From positions 62,001 to 126,000 of the forward strand of contig DF239630.1 of NCBI GenBank assembly GCA_000507305.1: a DNA stretch of 64,000 nucleotides, in the 5' to 3' direction. Below the pieces are notes generated by a model. That model searched no databases, was not told the origin of the DNA, and saw only the letters and a program-made list of their open reading frames with translations. Every line of letters begins with the position of its first letter. Positions within the stretch are counted from its first letter, which is position 1. Origin of the DNA: Breviolum minutum Mf 1.05b.01. Taxonomy: Eukaryota > Sar > Dinophyceae > Suessiales > Symbiodiniaceae. Of the stretch, positions 52,522 to 63,586 are shown one piece after another. The translations under genes were made by a program, and so were the position numbers.

Positions 52522-53389
52522 GTGCTTCATGTTTCTATAACAAACACGTCTCAAAAAAAATAAACCCCTGCAGGTTGAAATGAAACACGTGGTTTTTCAA
52601 CATTTCAAAATCAAAGATGGGGTGTAAATGAAACTTAAAACCGAGGTGCAACTGATATCCACACTGGTCGAATCGGTATTCCTTGGTGTTTGCTATTATC
52701 ATGCTGACCAGATGCTTTGGTGATGACTGTTTTGACTCATATTTTGCAAAGCTTCTGCCAGCTGCAAGATAGCATACAAATGCAAACATACAAATAGGTT
52801 CAATTTCTTATTCTTATATCGTTAGACTATACATAAAGCATGTTTTTGCTATATGTGTGCTTTTTCTACACGTACTGTATCTTGATGTCCAATCCGAGAT
52901 GCAAAGATGAAATCACATATATATATATATGTACATTTATACATGTATGATATATTGATTGATTTGTAATCATATTGATTAGTAGCAATATTATTACTTG
53001 TTCTTATTTTCTTCATAACTTGAACCTTCAACCCACCAAAAAGTTTCATTTGGATGCCTGCAAATCCATCCGACAATCCTCCAGTTGTGCCAGTTGGTGT
53101 GCTTTCTACCGGTCACGTAGAGTGTTTCCTTGAACCGGAGAAACAGAAAAACGAAGAAAAGAACGTTGAAAACCCATGTGTGTGTGTTTACCAGCAAAAC
53201 CATGAGGATTTTTGTTGGGAGCTCCCTGCTACTGTACCTGCTCGAATGTACCAGCGATTCAGAGCAGTGGGCCTGAAAATGATGGTTTGGAAGATGATTT
53301 TCCTTTTCAATTGGGTGATGTTTAGGTTCCATGTCAATCTTCCAGCGTGTACCATACATGGATCCTATATGGAATAGAAAACACATTGG

Positions 53390-54900
53390 ACCTGTGAAAT
53401 GACCTGATTCGATTTGGGCAAGGTTTGGTTCCCAAATGAAGCTGACATGAGCAGTGAAAACAAGACGATTGTTTGTTGGGTATCTAGATAAACCACTATA
53501 ATGGATGATATAATTATAAGTGGGATTAACTGGGTATATACTTTGAAATTTATATAGTCTTTGGCATATAGGGATTATAACTACCAAGGGAATATACTAC
53601 ATTATAACTACCATTTAGGGGGTGGTAATCATGTATTGTCAACCATGACAGAAAGATCCCGCCATTAAACAAGCAGGATAACTCGTAGAAAGTATCCGGC
53701 CGCTTTCTTTTGTTCGTGGCTCACAGGTATTACCTTTTAGATCTGAAACGATTTCATGAAACAAACATGTTGTTCTTACTGTTGATGGACAAAATCCTGC
53801 ACCACCTGGGATGGTTAAAACCCTATAAATAATGGGATAATCATCATCCTTGGTGGTGCAGGATTTTGTCCATCAACAGTACGTCGATGTATTATTGGAG
53901 CTTTGCAGTCGCACATGGGTTTTGCCGTTTTGCGAGGGCGGCCTTTGCCTCGCGGTGGCCAAAGGCCACCTTTCACAATACAGATCACATGGTGATTTTT
54001 GAACGGCTTGAAGATACTTGTGTTTTGAAACCCATGACTGTTTCAGACTTTCAGATGTGAATTGTTGCTATAGTCAGTCCTTTTTTGTGGTTGTCTGTAG
54101 GTTCTGTAGATCCCTTCCTCAAGACTGTTTTTTTGTATGCAAGGCTCTGTTGCAGTCCCCAATTCCTCCTATTCATGTGGCACTCTGGCACTACAGTCCA
54201 TCCACAATAGTACTGTAGTTCTTTGTTTGAACGTTTTGTTAGATTTGAACTAAGAGTGATGGGATGGTCATGGTTGATTATGATCCGGGAGTTTAAGGTC
54301 TTAGATCCTAAGGAATCAATCCAACTACATGATACCGAAAGAGTAACGGCAGGATGAATGTACAATTTTGACTTCTGCGTGCTGTTCCATGGAGGTGATA
54401 GTTTCCATAGCGTACTCATCAATGTTTGACGTGACTTTCTTTTGGGCGGGAATATAGTTTATATATTTGTTTTTTTCAATATGGTTTTTGTTCAACATGA
54501 TTTTGTCAATATGTTGTTTTTTTCAAGTTCATGATGGGGGGATGTTTTTTCCAAGATGATTTTGTCAACAGGCATTCCGAATTGACTTTGGTTCAGCTGG
54601 TTAGCTGTATCGTCATGGAATCGATCCTGGAAAAGGGCTGCATAATTTCACGAATCGACTCAACTGTTGCGTCCTTTTTTTTTTCAAAGATAGATATCCA
54701 GAATAGCCATGTTGGAAAAAAACAGACCTGTTCCAAAGCATCATCTTTCAGTATACAATCATATTCATATTTGATTATGATATATCCATTGATTGCAAAT
54801 TGATTTACCTGGGTTTTCAGATCACTGCCACAATACCCGAAATGGCATTTCTGAGAAGAGTTTTGTAGCATGGATTCCAGCCTGAGACATGTACAGTTAT
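53390..54900. other. Stretch without firm gene
   Basis: Contains the hairpin at 53777-53881 and, before it, a region of the ATAACTGGGTATA type also seen at 6456-6640 and 57300-57430. A plus frame at 53054-53280 (SDNPPVVPVGVLSTGHVE) and the opposite minus frame are both open; I could not choose between them. Confidence 0.4.
53777..53881. repeat. MITE-like element, TACTGTTGATGGACAAAATCC
   Basis: TACTGTTGATGGACAAAATCC and GGATTTTGTCCATCAACAGTA are perfect arms with TGCACCACC/GGTGGTGCA inside. Confidence 0.72.
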
Positions 54901-55000
54901 AAGTAGGGGCCCATGTCACTCCACTTATAGGGGTGAGACAGCCTCGGTGAAACCATTTACAAAGCCATTTGTTGTAACCTTATTTTAAAACTAGTAAGGG

Positions 55001-55209
55001 GCCCACTTTGTACGTAGAGTTGAGTGATAGTTTTTGTCGAACCGACCCAAATTGCTGAGAGTGTCCTGGGGGGCCCACTTTGTACGTAGAGTTGAGTGAT
55101 AGTTTTTGTCGAACCGACCAAAATTGCTGAGAGTGTCCTGGGGGCCCACTTTGTACGTAGAGTTGAGTGATAGTTTTTGTCGAACCGACCAAAATTGCTG
55201 AGAGTGTCC
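55001..55209. repeat. Tandem repeat, about three copies of 71-72 bp
   Basis: Units start GCCCACTTTGTACGTAGAGT at 55001, 55073 and 55144 and contain GTTTTTGTCGAACCGACC. Units differ at only a few positions. All three minus-strand frames are open over the array, which explains the overlapping frames there. The array abuts a GGGGCCCAC-type hairpin end (to about 55010), so it may have grown from the element's edge. Confidence 0.85.
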
Positions 55210-55219
55210 AGCTGTTTGT

Positions 55220-58200
55220 GTTTTTTGGGGCACTTGTTTGTGTTAAAGAAGATTAGTGATGACACTGGCAGCAAAGTCTTGCTATTCGGCACAAGACATT
55301 TGGGGTCAGATGTTTTGTTGTTCTGTGTGTGTGTGTGTGTGTTTGTTTCAGTTTTTTTCTCGGGTTCAGTTGCGTTCTTGTTTGTTCTTTCATGTTGTTC
55401 ACCAGATTCCGCAAATGATTTTGAGACAATCAGATGTGCAGCAAATGGGCAGTGACCAAAACCCTTGTTATTTGCTGTATAGAGGGGACTATACTACCCA
55501 GTCGTATGGGGACTGTAATAAGCCAATCTAAGAATCCTTAGTAACTAATAAGTAGAATGGAATGTCAGCAGGGTTTTGTTGCCGTTGCCCAAATGTTTCC
55601 AACTGTGTCGTTCTGCCATGTGAAACCGAAGCAATGTTTTTCTTGCGCAGAATCAGAGAACAGCTACGGTTCACACCTTCCAAAGTTGTTGTGAACACAG
55701 TGCCTGCATTTTTGTTCATTTGAACATTTCGAACACCTCGTTGTTTTCTACGAGGCATGATGTAAAACCCACAGGGATCCATGGGACGAACGGTTATTTA
55801 CCTACGTATACAATGATCTCATAAATTTATGGATCGGTAAATATACAATCGTCCCATGGATGGTGTGGGTCACATTCTGCCTGCTTTGTGGGGACAGCTG
55901 TGCCAGGCAAAATTCTGCTAGTACTCAGTGGATGAACCCACGACAACAGAAAGAAATTTGCAGCTGATGAAGGAAACAAACGTGCAAGATATTATGGGTG
56001 CACAATAAACCCGTAGGATTGTAGGATCCATATACGGTATGGTATATATTTGCCTAGATTTACCATAAACATCAACTAAATGTAGGTAACGAGTCACGAG
56101 ATATATCTAATTTTGAGATGATTATTTTAGATGATGTTTTCCTGGAACCTGAAACATCTGTTTATAAATGGTTGATTCAATTGGATGATTCCAAATCATT
56201 ACATAAAAAATTGTTGTTTCACCAAACATCCATTTAAAACTGGTTGTTTATTGTACCAGGTTGTACAATGATGATAATAGAAGCCTCAAGGAGAACACTC
56301 CCTGACGCGAAAAGCCGGCAACTTAAATCCTTTTTTTTTTCGCTCAAGGTCCCAGGTAATCATGGTTGAACTATCACACAACCCCATGATGCATCTATGG
56401 GACTGGTATATTTACCTACTAATTTATCATAAAAAAATAACTAAATGTAGGTAAACATGTATGGATGGCATGGGAATGACATGTTTACTGACCGTTTGAT
56501 ACATGTTGTGAAGCTTTGACTGTAGTACCTTGAAAGCTTCTGTGGCAATTTTTTCTTCTGTTTAAAGAAATTTAAGGAATCTGAATTATATTGAATTATG
56601 AATTATGATTGTTGGTATCCCACACAGCCATAGCAAATGTACAAAATTTGCTCAGCATACTAAGAAACAACAAGAAACCCTCAAGTTGTTCATGTGTAGA
56701 AGCATTCGTATTTTAATATGTACACATGTGTTAATAATATGTAGGATCTGTTTTTGGTTCACTTCTTTTTTTTTGTTTTTTTGAAGTATTTGGAGCACAG
56801 CATCCCGATTTCCGAAGCCAAATTGAAATCGTTTGCCACGGCAGTTTGGCTTGGCAAGGGACCAAAAGCTGCTGCACAGTTGGGTCAGTTGGGTTTGAGA
56901 ATCAACTTAGTCAATTACAAGTAGGGGCCCATGTCACTCCATTTATACTGGGATGTCCATGGTACTTAGTAAATAGATTATAACCCCTATATAAGTAGGT
57001 CGTAAGTCCCCTAAGTAGGTTACAACCCAACTTACTAAGCAGTTACTAAGTTCCATGGACACCCTAGTAGGGTAGGGGTTATAACCCCCGGTGAACTACC
57101 ATGGAAAAAGGGCTATTTCAAGGTTTTTGTCTGAATTTTTTACTGCAGTAGGGGCCCTTTTTTTCGTTGGTTTCTTGGTTTCTTTAGGGGCCCATTCTCC
57201 AACGAGGTTCGTTGGTCCAAAAAATGGATGGATGGATGGTTCAGAAATAAATCCAGCACTGGGATACATAAAACCATGTGAGCTTTGAAAAAAGGGCCCC
57301 TGGTTGTTTGGGGGAGATGTTGGGGATGAAATCCTACCCAATTATATAGGGATTATTTCATAAACCATGAAATAAGTATCATCCCTATTAACCAACCAGG
57401 ATTCAATGGAAAGTAGGGTCGGTTTTTTTTTACCGTGGCTCATGTAAGTAATGACATAAACTACCAACCTCAACTGGTTGTTTGGGATTTCTTCTATCAA
57501 CAGTATGTACCAGGGTCGAATCTCGAAACTGCCTATATTGGGGATGGTCATCTGACCCCGATAGTAGGAATCCGGATAGGTAGGTATATAAACCCTTACT
57601 GTAGGGTTCATTACTATAGGTGCGTATCGCTATTGGATGAATTCTTTTGGGGACACCTCAGGTGGATAATCACATGAAATACAGTTAGTTTCCCGGGCCG
57701 CGAAGCTTGCAATAATTTTTCAATTCGGGCCGTGAACTTGTTTTTAAATTAAAGACTCGCAAAGTATCAAAAAAATCCAGTGGAAATTTTGGGTGCTTCT
57801 CAGTTCGGAATCTCAAACAAAACAAGGCTGTTCTACTATAAAAACGTATCATGTGTTTGCAGGATTTTGGAGGTCTTCATCCTGAATCTCATACGTGTAA
57901 AGTCTATCTTTTTCCGAAGATACTGTTGATGGAACAAATCCCAAGCAACCCCCTGGAATGTATAAGACCCTGTAATTTAATGGAATGAACTACCTATCAA
58001 CTGGGAATGCTTAAAACCATGCAAACAATGGAATAAACTACCAACCTCAACGAGTGCAGGATTTCTTCCATCAACAGCATTTCGTGAGACATCTCATCAA
58101 TTACTGTTTTGCCGGATGTTGTTTTTCGGCTCAGGCGTTTTGATCCATAGCCTCAGAGGAAAAAACAGGATAAAGCGCACAACCCTAACAAGAGGATGGG

Positions 58201-58350
58201 CAAGTTGTGTTGGAATATCTTTTGTAATTGGTGTCTACTTGGTAGGCATGGAAGCGTTTTTCAGGGAAAATTACAGGCTGTTATGAATCTTCCATAAACA
58301 TAAGAGCTGATTCAAAAAAGGTAATTTAAGATAGCACCCTGGATGTTCAA
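55220..58350. other. MITE-rich stretch, no recognised gene
   Basis: Elements near 55775-55860, 56010-56095, 56390-56470, 56920-57085, 57300-57430 and 57921-58078. A (GT)n tract is at 55326-55342 and GATG repeats at 57224-57239. No frame is persuasive on either strand. Confidence 0.5.
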
Positions 58351-58510
58351 AGCAGGCCTAGGTGATGGTTTCAAAGATTGTTTTTCGTTTTTACTGCGAA
58401 AAATTGGGGAAATGCTCCAATTTGACTTGCGCATATTTTTCAACTGCGTTGGTTCAACCACCAACTAGAAGCCGCCATTCTCAAGTTTGTTCCTTTGTGC
58501 GTTGTTGGAT

Positions 58511-58606
58511 CATGTCTGTGTTCGATCTTGACAGCCTTGAATACAGGGTGGAGGTGCCTCCGTCTGCACGGAGGGATGCGTTCTGTGTGCTCGTAGCAGT
58601 CCAGTG
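58511..58606 (+). CDS. Weak coding candidate
   Basis: MSVFDLDSLEYRVEVPPSAR and RDAFCVLVAVQ, then TGA, with higher GC than the surroundings. It follows the CTAG-ended hairpin (58358-58468) by 40 bases. No acceptor was placed with confidence. Confidence 0.25.
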
Positions 58607-59123
58607 ATTACAGGAATGTCATGTGGAATCAGAAGCTGATAGAAACCGATGCAAAGAAAAAAATCTACCCATTGATATTTGAGACATGAAAACAAAGCTG
58701 GTTGTTTAGGATATATAGGGAATTATACTACCCAGTATGTGAGGATGATTGTAATAGCCATCATTTAGTCAGTATCAACAAAAAGTTTTCTTTTTTTTGC
58801 GGGGTTCATTTGGGCACTTAATTTTGGGAGCAACCAATTCACCTATAATTCTATTCCGATTCTCTGTATTTGTGGAGTTTTGCTTAAAATCTCTTCAAAA
58901 CACGTTCAGAACGGCACGATCTCTTCAAAAAGTCCAATATTGAGAGCTAAGCAGCTTCCAATAGCTCTTCCTCAATAGCCAAATCCTTCTTTCTGTTGTT
59001 TTTTCTTCCCATTTTTCCGCCACCAACAAAAAGACAACAGTTGAACTAACTGAAACCAATCAAAAATCTGCTAATCAGATACCCTCCACAAGAAGCATTG
59101 TAGAAATCGAACATTTTTGCCAG

Positions 59124-59272
59124 CAAAAATTTGCCTCGGTTTTTGTTGCACTTGTCGATTTGTATGGCGTTTTTGTTCAACGTTTCGAAACGACGTCGGG
59201 TACGTGGTTTTTTCCACCAGGAGAGCGTGGTGCTTCCACCGGAAACACCAAAGGCAGAGTTGAAGATGTCAG
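59124..59272 (+). CDS. Likely exon, unknown product
   Basis: Acceptor TTTTTGCCAG, donor GTCAG|GTAGCA. The frame, which has no ATG, reads KFASVFVALVDLYGVFVQRF, then ETTSGTWFFPPGERGASTGN and TKGRVEDV. It is 49 codons plus two bases, hydrophobic first and polar later, with no stop. A different frame over the same DNA has an ATG but a less protein-like sequence. No family is recognised. Confidence 0.42.
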
Positions 59273-60359
59273 GTAGCAAGGCAGGATCAGGGAGCTTCCC
59301 CCCGGAGGATGGGATCCCATGGCATGGTAAGGACAGTTAGGATCGAGAAAACCCCCCATTGAAAAAAGCCATAAAGAGACGGCCATTTGGAAGGGGTCCC
59401 ACATTGTTCAGGTCTTGGGGACTTACAATTTCCATGGTTAGTAACCACGTATCCAAGTCCTGGGATGATCCTCCATGCAGGGAAATCACAAATCACCTTT
59501 GAGTCGAACATTTTTTTCCTTTTCCGAAGGTGTGATATGTTAGCTCCGTGCAGGGTACCCGGGTACTCTGCATTCCCCAAAAATGGATGGGGTATGTGGT
59601 GGTTGTTTGGGATGGGAGTTTGATTGTTTTGTTTTGTTGGGGCAGGCTGGGGGCCTTGGTTGTTTCATCACCCATCGATACGTCCATACGTTCATCCTGA
59701 TGCTTTGACACGATAATTTCGTATCCATCAATCTGATGGCGAATGTTGAGTTTGTTGTTTCCGAAACCAACACCTGAGAGGCATCCCGCGGGGTCAAGGA
59801 TATGCATTTAAATGCATTTAATGATATGCAGACATGTCACAAATAATCTTCCTGTATCGAAGAGAGATAAGCAGATAGATCGATAGATGGTAGAAAGATA
59901 GAAAAATTGAAACATATGGATTAATGATTAGATGTATTCTTTGCCAAGTAACATGCCTTCATATGCCACATGTGTAAGTTTACATGTCATGAGATTCATG
60001 AGTCATGATGATATAGGGTTTTCCTCACTCATGATGCCCATATCTACGCATCCTTATATACAAGGTACAGTCCTTCCCTTCGTTTGGGGGGGGGGTATAT
60101 AATCCCTGCCGCCTATTACCAGAACCAGAATCATCTATTGACTATACCGTTATACCTCAGATTTCGTAGCTTTAGGCCAGCTTTTATCAAAAGCTGTTGC
60201 TGGTTCCCTTACTAGGTGGTAGGTAGCATATAATCACCCAATTGGCAGTATGTACCACTTATATACCGCTAAATATATTGCCAATTGGGTGATTATATAT
60301 GCTACAGGAAACTCCATTGATTTTATGTTGGAATGCAATTTTTCCCAAAATTTCCTCCC

Positions 60360-60461
60360 CAGGTGATTCAAAGTGACCTTTTTATTCCCTAGTTGGAGGT
60401 CACTTAACCCCTCAAAAGGGTCACTTAACCATCCCCAAAAGGTCACTTTGAATCACCAGGC
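60360..60461. repeat. MITE-like element, GGTGATTCAAAGTGACC family
   Basis: CCAGGTGATTCAAAGTGACC and GGTCACTTTGAATCACCAGG are perfect arms; GGTCACTTAACCCC/GGGTCACTTAACC appear inside. Related sequence occurs at about 34065-34165 and 35990-36050. Confidence 0.72.
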
Positions 60462-60533
60462 CATCACCTTTTAACTTGCGAGTCGTGAATTCCCCTTGAG
60501 ACAAAGCCTGGAGCTCGAGCCTGAAAAAGATGG

Positions 60534-60821
60534 GTGAAAACTCACACACCTACATGGCCAGAGGTTCGCCCTCTAACTACTGGAAAAGATTATAAAAACG
60601 ACCAGTTCCCGCCCGAGTGGCCCCCCAAATGTGCTTTATATAGACTTGGAGGACCTTCCGCAGCAAAAATGCCCGAAACATTCAGGCAAAAATGGACAAA
60701 AACGTCGGAAAAAAAATTGCCGTTTCGAAACGTCAGCAATATTAGTCGAGCCGTCGGCTTACTCGGAGGACTCGTTCCAGACCATCAAACTTTTTCCGCC
60801 GACTGCTGCGGAGGCTGCTGA
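60534..60821 (+). CDS. Candidate exon, GC-richer, unknown product
   Basis: A 95-codon open frame (no ATG) beginning THTPTWPEVRPLTTGKDYK, then NDQFPPEWPPKCALYRLGG, MPETFRQKWTKTSEKKLPF and AVGLLGGLVPDHQ. GC content is visibly higher than in the flanks. A second frame over the same bases (SAILVEPSAYSEDSF to a stop at 60838) is also plausible; frame choice is uncertain. No homologue is recognised. Confidence 0.38.
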   Translation: MKTHTPTWPEVRPLTTGKDYKNDQFPPEWPPKCALYRLGGPSAAKMPETFRQKWTKTSEKKLPFRNVSNISRAVGLLGGLVPDHQTFSADCCGGC

Positions 60822-61105
60822 CGCAGGCGGGTGGATCTGAAAAAAACGGCCCATTTCGTTGGAAAAGCAGACCGTCTGAACCCAAATGGGCCCCATATTT
60901 TTTTTAAAGATTTGAGCCATAAAATGGAAGGTCAAACCCCCTAAAACTGAGCTCAAATTGGGTTCTAGGTAGTCGTTCTAGCCCCGTTGGGTCTTTTTCT
61001 TCTTGTGGTGCTTCGGAGTTGGGGTTGGAATAATTTTGAGAAGCACACAGTTGGTGGAAATATCCAATCTTTTCAAGTGCTGGATACGCCGTACTAAACT
61101 ATCAA

Positions 61106-61217
61106 TACCCCGGTGAACACTAACATGACATTGGAAACTTACCATTTTCCATAGGAAATATATACATCTTGAAAATGGTGAGTTTCCAATGTCATGTTAG
61201 GAATTTCGGGGGTGCAT
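61106..61217. repeat. MITE-like element, AACATGACATTGGAAAC variant
   Basis: CTAACATGACATTGGAAACT and AGTTTCCAATGTCATGTTAG are perfect inverted arms within ATACCCCGG/TTCGGGGGTGCAT ends, so it belongs to the TACACCC family with new inner arms. Confidence 0.72.
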
Positions 61218-61860
61218 ATTAGATTCCCAAGAATTTTGGAGAAAAAACCCAGGGTCAGCGAATAGTGAGTAAGGGTTGCTGGTGTTCCTTTTGAACCACT
61301 GTTGTATCAGTTTTTGTTCATTAGTTACCGTTCAAGATGGAGACGTTTTATCAAAGGTATAGATTTTTATATATATGGTGATGCTCCTCCGCCAGGATTC
61401 CAGTCAACACCAGAATGATGATCCTTGTTACCCTTCCCTTTCCAGAACAACTGTGAGGGGGAGCATCCCTATGTATACTATATACATGTAACAGATATAA
61501 TACATCATCTACATCTTTCACTCTGAACCTCACTGTCATTGGCACTTCGTTGGTATTTGACCAGACAGAGTTTTCGGTATTGCTCATTTAAGCACCATTT
61601 AAGCACCATTTTTGTTTGGTTCCCGGGTTTTGTTAAGCAAAAATCCATCGTCAAAAATCGTCATTTTGAAACCCCTCTTAGGTCACCCAAATTTGGAGAA
61701 ACAAACCCTGGAGATCAGGGTCACAAAAATTTCAACATCCAAAAAATGGTCACATTTGTGGAAGAACCTGGATGTTCATCGTTTGATTCTTTGTTTTTTG
61801 AAATTGTGTTGTGCCACCAAAAAGCAGTTTTTGCCCCAACTGGTTTTACATGGTTTTACA

Positions 61861-61960
61861 CTACCCTAAAAATCATGGGATCTCAAAGCTGGTGGTTTGG
61901 AGATCCGAGAACCCTCCTATACAGGGTCAAACCCCTCCCCCAATGATTCTTAGGGTAGTA
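61861..61960. repeat. MITE-like element, CTACCCTAAAAATCATGGGA
   Basis: CTACCCTAAAAATCATGGG and AATGATTCTTAGGGTAGT ends; reversed relative to the copy at 3656. The target may be TA. Confidence 0.68.
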
Positions 61961-62193
61961 ATTTTCATGGTGCGATCATGTGTTCCGTGAAACGCTCACA
62001 CCATGCTTTGACTCCATTTCAGGGAGCTATCCATATTAACCAACGTTAACCCTAGGCAAAACATGAAGATTCCCAGGGAAACAACTCGTGAAGATATCGA
62101 ATCCAAGGTGTAAACAAATCAAGTAATTCACCATCTCCTCCTTATGTTTCGTTAAAAAACCCGTGCTTCCAAACCGTGTGTTCTGCGTCGCAG

Positions 62194-62275
62194 GTAGTGA
62201 GCATGGTAGTCCACCAGGTAGCCTCTCAGAGCAGTTGAATAAACTGAAGGATGAACTGCTTCGACGCATGGATAT
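62194..62275 (+). CDS. Likely exon, leucine-rich helix
   Basis: Acceptor TGCGTCGCAG, donor GATAT|GTACCT. Reads SEHGSPPGSLSEQLNKLKDE then LLRRMD. A Ser/Gly/Pro-rich start and an amphipathic Leu helix suggest a linker and coiled coil. The strand agrees with other candidates here. Confidence 0.45.
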
Positions 62276-62322
62276 GTACCTGGGCTCGGTTTTTAAGGCA
62301 CATTTCCTTACTTAGATGTTTC

Positions 62323-62410
62323 CGAAAATAGTGGTACCCCCAAATAATCCATTTTAATAGGGTTTTCCATTATAAACCATCCATTTTGGGGTAGCCATAT
62401 TTTTGGAACC
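62323..62410. repeat. MITE-like element, TTTCCGAAAATAGTGGTACC copy
   Basis: GTTTCCGAAAATAGTGGTACC with GGGGTAGCCATATTTTTGGAACC at the other end; it matches the 24913 copy in reverse order. Confidence 0.62.
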
Positions 62411-62785
62411 TCCCATGGCTAAACTTTTTGCGGAAATAAAGTTCAAACTTTTTATTTCAGGGTTCCATTGGCTAAGTGAGTTTCGTTCAGTCACGTTACA
62501 ACTGGCAGTTGAAGGAAGGCACACTTTCGGGGAGTTGCCTCCTTCACTTTAAAAAAAAATGAGTTGCTATTGATTCAATGATGTACAATGTACATGCCTC
62601 CGCATTTAAGCTATTCTTTTTTTACAAATGATGTAATAATGACATGTAATATCTTTATTTACATCTGTCTTTTTATGTATTCAGAAAAGACTATTGTCTT
62701 TGAGTCCTACGTCCTACACATGTAGCTACCTGGCTGTTTTTTGAGTCAAATGTCTTTTACTTGAAAGCATTCATATTTTTTCCAG

Positions 62786-62900
62786 CATGCGTCTTTCAAC
62801 ACCAATCAGCATGTTTGTGAAACAAGACAGTGGAGGTGAAGATGTTGCTGTAAAGCGTCTAAGGAGATTCTTTAAACAATCACCTATCGTTATCCAAGGG
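62786..62900 (+). CDS. Possible exon, basic region
   Basis: After ATTTTTTCCAG the frame from ATG 62787 reads MRLSTPISMFVKQDSGGEDV then AVKRLRRFFKQSP. The 3' limit is unclear. Basic and polar composition fits an intracellular tail or disordered region. Confidence 0.33.
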
Positions 62901-63246
62901 TCATTAAGTTACCTATTTTGGGGGATCAAACAATGCAAATGTCGAGACATTTTGAGGGAATTTCCCTATAATAGTGCATTGTTTGGGTTGGTAATATAAT
63001 GATCCCTGTTATCATCTGGGATGATTTTTCATCATCCCTTGATTCGCATCGTTGCAACTCATGGCAGTCCCATAGGCCACCAAATCTTTGTGAGAGAATC
63101 CAATTTGGAAAGAAGCGCTATCCGGTATCCTTTATCACATGGAAGAGAACCTAAAGGATTAGTTACATAAGAGTCCAATTCTTACAAATTTGAAAGACGC
63201 AATAAAGCAAACGCAAACGCCACAAGATGTTTGAAGGGGGCTAGGC

Positions 63247-63404
63247 TACTTGGTGGATCATCCCATTTATTAAGTAGTTAATAACGATGGCTAGTAAGTC
63301 CCCTAACTGGGGTTGTTCCCCTTCCAAATGGCCTATATTTATGGCTTCTAAATGGGGGTTTCTAACTTCGTATCCAAGTCCTGGGAGCATCATCCTCCAA
63401 GTAG
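63247..63404. repeat. MITE-like element, TACTTGGTGGATCATCC copy
   Basis: TACTTGGTGGATCATCC on the left, GGGAGCATCATCCTCCAAGTA on the right, with AAGTCCCCTAACTGGGGTT inside. It ends 7 bases before the next inferred exon, so its right end would supply part of the 3' splice site. Confidence 0.6.
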
Positions 63405-63411
63405 GCTGCAG

Positions 63412-63586
63412 TTTTCTTCATTTTCATCATCTCACTCCCTTGAGGCAAGAGATGATGTTGCATTTGATTCTTCGAGGTCAGGGAGCGGTGTGAATGATGA
63501 GATTGAGATGAGTGGATCCCAAAACTCCTTTGTTAGCTTGAATGTGTATCAGGATCTCGAAGTTCATGAAGAAATAAGCAGCATAG
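63412..63586 (+). CDS. Likely exon, serine/acidic-rich
   Basis: Acceptor GTAGGCTGCAG, donor ATAG|GTATAC. Reads SSSHSLEARDDVAFDSSRSG, DEIEMSGSQNSFVSLNVYQD, then LEVHEEISSIG. 58 codons plus one base with no stop. The composition suggests a disordered, possibly phosphorylated, region. Sequence from 63590 to the end shows only the start of another hairpin (about 63848) and no gene. Confidence 0.48.

Noticed and set aside
52994..53587. 197-codon minus frame
   Set aside because: It includes a copy of the TACACCC-type hairpin (53270-53350) and an ATAACTGGG-type repeat; only a short part near 53060-53180 could be coding and its strand is undecided.
54957..55292. Three overlapping minus frames
   Set aside because: They reflect the 72-bp tandem array, whose units are open in all minus frames.
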